Assembly: GCA_024645145.1 (NCBI GenBank)
Contig: JAHEGL010000048.1
Coordinates: 2,415-8,482 of the forward strand
Reading direction: 5' to 3'
Origin: Planktotalea sp.
GTDB taxonomy: Bacteria; Pseudomonadota; Alphaproteobacteria; Rhodobacterales; Rhodobacteraceae
DNA length: 6,068 bases
Position 1 is the stretch's first letter, and each line of letters begins with the position of its first letter. Of the stretch, positions 1-6,068 are shown in pieces. Both the position numbers and the translations under genes were made by a program. The notes below the pieces were generated by a model. It ran no database searches, was not told the DNA's origin, and was given only the letters and a program-made list of their open reading frames with translations.

Positions 1-2801
<2,801 letters not shown>

Positions 2802-2818
2802 AAGTTTAGTTAACGAAA

Positions 2819-2844
2819 TGTTCTCAAATGTTCCATTTTGTTCT
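2819..2844. repeat. Three TGTTC direct repeats at exact 10-bp spacing
   Basis: TGTTC occurs at 2819-2823, 2829-2833 and 2839-2843, giving GTTC-N6-GTTC-N6-GTTC. A reverse half site GAGAAC follows at 2866-2871. The repeats lie 18 bp after the recG stop and about 70 bp before the microprotein start, and face the same side of the DNA helix, as expected for a regulator binding site. The alphaproteobacterial LexA box, as I recall it, is GTTC-N7-GTTC, one base longer, so an SOS operator is suggested but not matched. No clear -35/-10 pair was found here. Confidence 0.45.
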
Positions 2845-2897
2845 TTACTTTGCTTTCCGCAAGTGAGAACAAAGACGCAACAAAAGCAAGATTGAGC

Positions 2898-2902
2898 AGG
2901 AG
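2898..2902 (+). promoter_or_regulatory. Shine-Dalgarno site of the 37-residue microprotein
   Basis: AGGAG at 2898-2902 lies 7 nt before the ATG at 2910. It favours this ATG over the in-frame upstream TTG at 2838, and over the ATG at 2905, which reads only three codons. Confidence 0.65.
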
Positions 2903-2909
2903 ACATGCG

Positions 2910-3023
2910 ATGGTAGATCAAGTCAAAACAGTCATTGCCCGCGCGGATAGCACTTTGGTGCAGGATGCAATCGGTGCAATCGCCTTGATGACGATTTTTG
3001 TCGCGGCCCTGCACATTCCTTGA
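2910..3023 (+). CDS. Small putative membrane protein, 37 residues
   Basis: The product begins MVDQVKTVIARADSTLVQD and continues as a mostly hydrophobic segment (about residues 18-36, AIGAIALMTIFVAALHIP) to the end. A short, charged, probably cytoplasmic N-terminus with one C-terminal membrane span is the simplest reading. The start is supported by a well-spaced AGGAG. It sits 108 bp after recG on the same strand, behind a phased TGTTC repeat, and is followed by a structured non-coding stretch with an intrinsic terminator. I recognise no named family. From memory, similar short proteins with a STLVQDA-like motif occur in Rhodobacterales, but I cannot confirm this here. The function is unknown, and a role linked to recG is only positional inference. 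Confidence 0.6.
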   Translation: MVDQVKTVIARADSTLVQDAIGAIALMTIFVAALHIP

Positions 3024-3068
3024 TTTGTTTGAGTTTTTGCCTCGTGATTTCGTGCCGACCGCCTCGCA

Positions 3069-3111
3069 TCCTGTCCCAACTTAGATGCACTTCAACACGT
3101 CCTGTCCCAAC
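3069..3111. repeat. 12-nt direct repeat TCCTGTCCCAAC, two copies 31 nt apart
   Basis: Exact copies lie at 3069-3080 and 3100-3111. Each is in a predicted hairpin loop of the + strand RNA. The core GTCCCAAC recurs once more in inverse orientation at 3707-3714, in the hisI leader. It may be an RNA seed motif or a DNA operator. Confidence 0.7.
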
Positions 3112-3188
3112 GAGAGTGTTGTCCTAAACGAGCTTTGCCTGGCACATCTTTGGCGATTATCGGATCCCACATGAAAGCACTTACCTAG

Positions 3189-3224
3189 CGCCGCCACCCT
3201 ATACAGGGTGAGCGGCGTTTTTTT
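3189..3224 (+). terminator. Rho-independent terminator
   Basis: CGCCGCCACCCT (3189-3200), loop ATAC, then AGGGTGAGCGGCG (3205-3217) form a stem of about 12 pairs with one bulged base, followed directly by seven T (3218-3224). It points along the + strand, so it ends the recG, microprotein or small-RNA transcript. There is no T-run on the other side, so it should not stop minus-strand transcription well. The right arm and the T-run lie inside the last codons of the opposing scaffold-like gene. Confidence 0.85.
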
Positions 3225-3696
3225 CGTCTGCCGTGATCACATCTATGGCTTCGCAAGCAGCTTCAATCGAAAGCAGTATGGAGGCGTGACGATTCTTGTA
3301 ACCAGATGCAGGCAAGAAGACCTCGAACCCGTCGAATGGAGCATCTGGGATCACACCGCTCCCGTTTAACAACGCGCGCAATTGATCCCGTGCTTTGACG
3401 GCTTGCGCTGGCGTGCTGCCAATTAGTGCGCCACCAACAACAGACGCAGCGGCCTGACCCAAAGCACAAGCCTTCACGTCTTGGCCAAACTCGCTGATGC
3501 GGTCATTTGCCATGCTGAGATCAACTGTCACCATCGATCCACAAAGCGGCGAGCGTTTTTTGACGCTTGCATCAGCACTCGTGAGCCGCTCCGCGTTAGG
3601 GATATCGGCGGCAAGTGCAAGGATGCGCCCCGAGTAGAGCTTTATAAGATCGGTTTCGCCGGACATGACAAGAGGGCTTTCACTGTAAGGTTTCAT
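3199..3696 (-). CDS. IscU/NifU-like iron-sulfur cluster assembly scaffold relative
   Basis: The family holds a nascent Fe-S cluster on three cysteines and an aspartate. This 165-residue protein has two cysteine sites at the expected places: SPLCGS (Cys52) and VKACALGQAAAS (Cys77), the latter matching the GCxxSxASAS-like IscU segment. The Asp two residues after the first Cys is Ser54, and the usual HC of the third site is HA (137-138). A cysteine does occur later, Cys148 in EAACEA. Cluster binding may therefore be altered or lost. ATG at 3696 is preceded by a close AGG. Met11 (3666) is an alternative start that gives a more family-like N-terminus but lacks a visible ribosome site. The gene is divergent from hisI, and its stop lies in the loop of a + strand terminator. 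The family is fairly sure; the function is not. Confidence 0.75.
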   Translation of the reverse strand: MKPYSESPLVMSGETDLIKLYSGRILALAADIPNAERLTSADASVKKRSPLCGSMVTVDLSMANDRISEFGQDVKACALGQAAASVVGGALIGSTPAQAVKARDQLRALLNGSGVIPDAPFDGFEVFLPASGYKNRHASILLSIEAACEAIDVITADEKNAAHPV

Positions 3697-3740
3697 TGCC
3701 TAAATAGTTGGGACGAGACAGATTTCAAAGGATTAACTCA
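3697..3740. promoter_or_regulatory. Divergent intergenic region between the scaffold-like gene and hisI
   Basis: Only 44 bp separate the two starts, so the promoters must overlap each other or the coding ends. TAAATA (3701-3706) is a weak -10-like sequence for hisI. GTTGGGAC (3707-3714) is the inverse of the GTCCCAAC core at 3073-3080 and 3104-3111. No strong promoter pair could be fixed by eye. Confidence 0.4.
3727..3732 (+). promoter_or_regulatory. hisI Shine-Dalgarno site
   Basis: AAAGGA at 3727-3732 lies 8 nt before the ATG at 3741. This supports that ATG over the in-frame TTG at 3708, which would add 11 residues not typical of HisI. Confidence 0.65.
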
Positions 3741-4100
3741 ATGGCTTTCGACCCGGCAACGCTGGCCTACAACGAATCCGGTCTTATTCCGGTGATTGCT
3801 CAAGCCGAAGACTCCGGCATTGTATTGATGATGGCCTGGATGAATGAAGAAGCTGTTAGGCGCACTTTGGCAAGCGGGAAGGTCACGTATTGGGCGCGAT
3901 CACGTCAGTCATTTTGGGTCAAGGGCGAGACATCCGGCAATGTTCAACAGCTGATAGATTTGCGCATGGATTGCGATAAAGATTGTCTTCTTGCGGTCGT
4001 TAGGCAGTCTGGGCCGGCCTGTCATACAAATAGGTTAAGCTGTTTTTATACTTCTATTACAGGCGATTGTGAGACAGAGCTTATGTCGCCAATGTCTTAG
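3741..4100 (+). CDS. hisI: Phosphoribosyl-AMP cyclohydrolase HisI
   Basis: HisI opens the adenine ring of phosphoribosyl-AMP, the third step of histidine biosynthesis, in the cytoplasm. The 119-residue protein is the single-domain form, without the HisE pyrophosphohydrolase fused to it in many enterobacteria. Family hallmarks are all present: LMMAWMNEEA (29-38), YWARSRQSFWVKGETSGN (50-67), the metal-binding DCDKDC (77-82) and GPACHTNRLSCF (91-102), with cysteines 78, 94 and 101 available for zinc and aspartates 77, 79 and 81 for magnesium. The start is set by AAAGGA 8 nt upstream. It stands apart from other his genes in this window and is divergent from the scaffold-like gene. Its last 20 nt overlap the end of gluQ on the other strand. 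Confidence 0.96.
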   Translation: MAFDPATLAYNESGLIPVIAQAEDSGIVLMMAWMNEEAVRRTLASGKVTYWARSRQSFWVKGETSGNVQQLIDLRMDCDKDCLLAVVRQSGPACHTNRLSCFYTSITGDCETELMSPMS

Positions 4101-4941
4101 TGTCGAAACCTACCATTGAACGAATATCATCCCTTGTGAGTCCTTCCTCGCGATACTTAGAGATCGCACGCGCGTCATCACGTTTCGCGAGCCGTTTGCC
4201 GTTTTCGTCTCTGACCAGCGGGTGATGTAGGTAGTTCGGGGTATAGAGCCCCAAAATTTTCTGGAGCAAGATATGGATAAACGTCGCTTCCCTCAAATCC
4301 TCGCCACGAATGACATCAGTTATAGCCTGATCTGCATCATCGATGACAATTGAGAGATGGTATGAAGTACCCATGTTTTTTCGTAGTAAAACAACATCGC
4401 CAATATTTTCAATCATTTGGGGTGCGGTTTGTTGAGAAGTTTCGCTAGATTCAGTGAGGGTAATTATTTTTAAATCAATATCTTGAAGTGCTTTCTTAAT
4501 GTTCAAGCGAAGGGGGGTATCAGTTTGAAATGTGCCTTTGGGAATATGACGACATGTGCCCGGATAAACGACACCATCTAGACCTAACACTGGCGCACCT
4601 TCTTGCGGTGCATTTGCGGCGGCCTTGATATCGGCGCGTGAACAACTGCAAGGATAAAGCAGGCCGAGGTCCCACAAACGTTGGAGCACTTTAGTATAGC
4701 TCTCTGATCGTGCGTTTTGGGACCAAACAGGCCCATCCCAAGTAATACCGAGCCACGTTAGATCATCTTTAATTTGTTCAGCCCAATGACCTTTCGCGCG
4801 CGATTGATCTATATCATCCATTCGCAAGAAAAACTGACCTTGATTAGAACGCGCAAGGTCATGTGCAAGTAGTGCAGAATATGCGTGCCCTAGATGCAGC
4901 GGACCCGTCGGACTCGGCGCAAAGCGTGTTCTAAAAATCAC
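4081..4941 (-). CDS. gluQ: Glutamyl-Q tRNA(Asp) synthetase GluQ
   Basis: GluQ activates glutamate and attaches it to the queuosine base at position 34 of tRNA-Asp. It resembles the catalytic half of glutamyl-tRNA synthetase and lacks the anticodon-binding domain, which fits the 286 residues. Seen: RFAPSPTGPLHLGHAYSAL with the HIGH-type HLGH (16-19), FLRMDDID (38-45), zinc ligands in CSC (Cys98, Cys100), Tyr126 and Cys130, DDADQAITDVIRGEDL (201-216) and the KMSKS-type KRLAK (249-253). The start is GTG at 4941, overlapping the methyltransferase stop as GTGA, which implies coupled translation. The stretch coding for about residues 148-188 is visibly richer in A and T than the rest. The 3' end overlaps hisI by 20 nt. 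Confidence 0.95.
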   Translation of the reverse strand: MIFRTRFAPSPTGPLHLGHAYSALLAHDLARSNQGQFFLRMDDIDQSRAKGHWAEQIKDDLTWLGITWDGPVWSQNARSESYTKVLQRLWDLGLLYPCSCSRADIKAAANAPQEGAPVLGLDGVVYPGTCRHIPKGTFQTDTPLRLNIKKALQDIDLKIITLTESSETSQQTAPQMIENIGDVVLLRKNMGTSYHLSIVIDDADQAITDVIRGEDLREATFIHILLQKILGLYTPNYLHHPLVRDENGKRLAKRDDARAISKYREEGLTRDDIRSMVGFDTKTLAT

Positions 4942-5552
4942 TTTTTTTCAAGCACACATACTTTAGACTTCATGTTGAGGCCTGGTAGGTGATCGCCATA
5001 CTGTTCGATCAATAGTTTGGCTTGTTTCGCAGAAACGACTGCGTTTACGCGTGCTTCAAAAGTCGGATCTTCCAAGGTATGGTCATTAAAAGAAAATACA
5101 AAGTGAGAACCTTGCGATAAAGCATTGAAAATAATATCAAAAATGTGAGAAGGGGCAGCGCCAGCGCCAATCACGCCAATTGCTGCGACAGCCGAATACT
5201 CGCCCAGTTTGCCTGGTAGATCTGCGATTGAATCCGATAGTCGCAAGCTGCGATAGAGCTGCTTTTCTCTCGCGCGCTCTAGCATTTCTTGCGTTAAATC
5301 GACTCCGTCTATCGTTTGAAATCCTGCCAGTGACAAAGCCAGGCCAGACAAGCCTGTTCCACAGCCAAAGTCCAAAATCGGTTTTGTGAAATCATTTGTG
5401 ACAGTCTTCAACGCATCCGCACAACGCCCAGGGGTTGCGTAGCCATTTTTACTGACCTCGGCATCGTAGGTTTTCGCCCAATCAGTATAGAGCGCACGTG
5501 TCGCATCCGTGCCCACTGTGTTGTAGGCTTTATCAAGAAAGGTATCAGTCAT
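4938..5552 (-). CDS. Class I SAM-dependent methyltransferase, substrate unknown
   Basis: This is a Rossmann-fold methyltransferase of 204 residues. Motif I ILDFGCGTGLSG (59-70) binds S-adenosylmethionine, and the acidic residue ending strand 2 is in DGVDLTQEML (82-91). The N-terminal LYTDWAKTYDAEV (21-33) recalls the METTL27/Williams-Beuren type of small methyltransferase, which I infer from the YxxWAxxYD pattern. There is no NPPY-type motif of nucleic-acid amino-methyltransferases. It lies 32 bp after trmFO and overlaps gluQ by 4 nt, so it is probably co-transcribed with two tRNA-modification genes. That makes a tRNA or a small-molecule substrate equally open. No clear Shine-Dalgarno site precedes the ATG. 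Confidence 0.88.
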   Translation of the reverse strand: MTDTFLDKAYNTVGTDATRALYTDWAKTYDAEVSKNGYATPGRCADALKTVTNDFTKPILDFGCGTGLSGLALSLAGFQTIDGVDLTQEMLERAREKQLYRSLRLSDSIADLPGKLGEYSAVAAIGVIGAGAAPSHIFDIIFNALSQGSHFVFSFNDHTLEDPTFEARVNAVVSAKQAKLLIEQYGDHLPGLNMKSKVCVLEKK

Positions 5553-5584
5553 GGTTTAAGGCTAGCGCGCATCAATAGTGCTGT

Positions 5585-6068
5585 CTAGCTTTGCGCGCTG
5601 AGCCAGTCTGTCCATGCGGCTTTGGCGCGATCCGTGTAGGCCTTGTAGCGATCCGTCCGGCCACGACGACCGCCCTTGAGACCGTCCACTGGCTGAAACA
5701 GGCCAAAATTGACGTTCATTGGCTGAAACGTTTTCGCGTCTGCGCCACCAGTTATATGGTGGACGAGCGCGCCAGTCGCTGTGTCTTGCGGTAAATCTGG
5801 CATGTCTTTTCCCAAAATTTCCGCAGCTGCAAGACGCCCCGCCAAAAGGCCCATCGCGGCGCTTTCGACATACCCTTCAACGCCAGTAATTTGTCCTGCG
5901 AAGCGGATGTGAGGTTGCGACTTAAGCCGCATTTGTTGATCCAGCAGGGTTGGTGAATTCAGGAACGTGTTGCGATGAATGCCGCCAAGTCGTGCGAAGT
6001 TTGCGTTTTCCAAACCAGGAATGGATTTGAAAACAGATGTTTGTGATCCGTACTTCATCTTCGTTTGG
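5585..6068 (-). CDS. trmFO: tRNA (uracil-54-C5)-methyltransferase TrmFO, C-terminal part (5' end outside window)
   Basis: TrmFO uses methylenetetrahydrofolate and FAD to make m5U54 in the tRNA T-loop. The frame stays open to the window edge (QTK before MKYGSQ), so the Met at 6058 is internal; about 160 residues are visible of a protein usually near 450. Typical C-terminal segments are [32 protein letters not shown] (which closes the FAD/NAD fold) and [14 protein letters not shown]. The N-terminal FAD-binding part is out of view. The stop is TAG at 5585-5587, and the methyltransferase gene begins 32 bp further on the same strand with no terminator between them, which suggests an operon with gluQ. 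Confidence 0.95.
   Translation of the reverse strand, partial: QTKMKYGSQTSVFKSIPGLENANFARLGGIHRNTFLNSPTLLDQQMRLKSQPHIRFAGQITGVEGYVESAAMGLLAGRLAAAEILGKDMPDLPQDTATGALVHHITGGADAKTFQPMNVNFGLFQPVDGLKGGRRGRTDRYKAYTDRAKAAWTDWLSAQS

Larger units (their letters stand above)
3024..3224 (+). ncRNA. Candidate small RNA or structured 3' UTR with twin loop motifs
   Basis: No convincing reading frame fills this stretch. It contains two consecutive hairpins and a strong terminator. Hairpin 1 pairs GCATC (3066-3070) with GATGC (3084-3088). Hairpin 2 pairs CAACAC (3093-3098) with GTGTTG (3116-3121). The 12-nt repeat TCCTGTCCCAAC falls in both hairpins, so each loop displays CTGTCCCAAC. The plan of repeated C-rich loops plus a terminator resembles alphaproteobacterial small RNAs that expose CCUCCUCCC loops, but the motif differs. 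It could be processed from the microprotein mRNA or have its own promoter; I saw no good one. The 5' end given here is arbitrary. Confidence 0.35.

Noticed and set aside
2838..2909. TTG-initiated extension of the 37-residue microprotein (24 extra residues)
   Set aside because: No ribosome site precedes the TTG, the extension runs through the TGTTC repeat, and the ATG at 2910 has a good AGGAG.
3069..3111. CRISPR array
   Set aside because: Only two copies of a 12-nt repeat, too short and too few, and no cas gene is present.
3024..3188. tRNA gene in the non-coding stretch
   Set aside because: No T-loop GTTCGA-type sequence, acceptor stem pairing or CCA-adjacent pattern was found.
3708..3740. 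TTG-initiated extension of hisI
   Set aside because: The added 11 residues are not like HisI N-termini, and AAAGGA is placed for the ATG at 3741.
3481..3795. 104-residue + strand reading frame
   Set aside because: It lies opposite the scaffold-like gene and then overlaps hisI in another frame; the protein resembles nothing I recognise and the overlapped genes are well supported.

Overview
The window looks like part of the chromosome of an alphaproteobacterium, most likely a marine Rhodobacterales (Roseobacter-type) species. This rests on recalled resemblance of the protein sequences (RecG, GluQ, HisI, TrmFO), on base composition that looks close to 50% GC by eye, and on the mix of housekeeping genes. 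I could not run a database search, so the placement is inference. I see no insertion sequence, phage gene, CRISPR array, tRNA or rRNA.

Layout. Positions 1-714 (+) hold the C-terminal half of NAD-dependent DNA ligase LigA, cut by the window edge. Positions 711-2801 (+) hold a complete RecG helicase whose ATG overlaps the ligA stop. Next come a 108-bp gap with three TGTTC repeats spaced exactly 10 bp apart and a 37-residue membrane-type microprotein (2910-3023). A 175-bp non-coding stretch follows, with two hairpins that display the same 12-nt sequence in their loops, ending in a strong intrinsic terminator (3189-3224). On the minus strand, 3199-3696 is an IscU/NifU-like iron-sulfur scaffold relative with changed ligand positions. 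It diverges from hisI (3741-4100, +), which encodes phosphoribosyl-AMP cyclohydrolase. The rest is a minus-strand run read from right to left: trmFO C-terminal part (6067-5585), a class I SAM-dependent methyltransferase (5552-4938) and gluQ (4941-4081).

How the genes fit together. LigA and RecG form a translationally coupled DNA replication and repair pair, and the microprotein may be read from the same transcript or from its own promoter. TrmFO (m5U54 in the tRNA T-loop) and GluQ (glutamylation of queuosine in tRNA-Asp) both modify tRNA, and a methyltransferase of unknown substrate lies between them, overlapping gluQ by 4 nt. HisI belongs to histidine biosynthesis and shares a short divergent promoter region with the Fe-S scaffold relative.

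The least ordinary part is 2802-3224. It combines a phased repeat, a microprotein and a candidate small RNA or structured 3' UTR. The loop motif of that RNA is complementary to the sequence just upstream of the hisI ribosome binding site.
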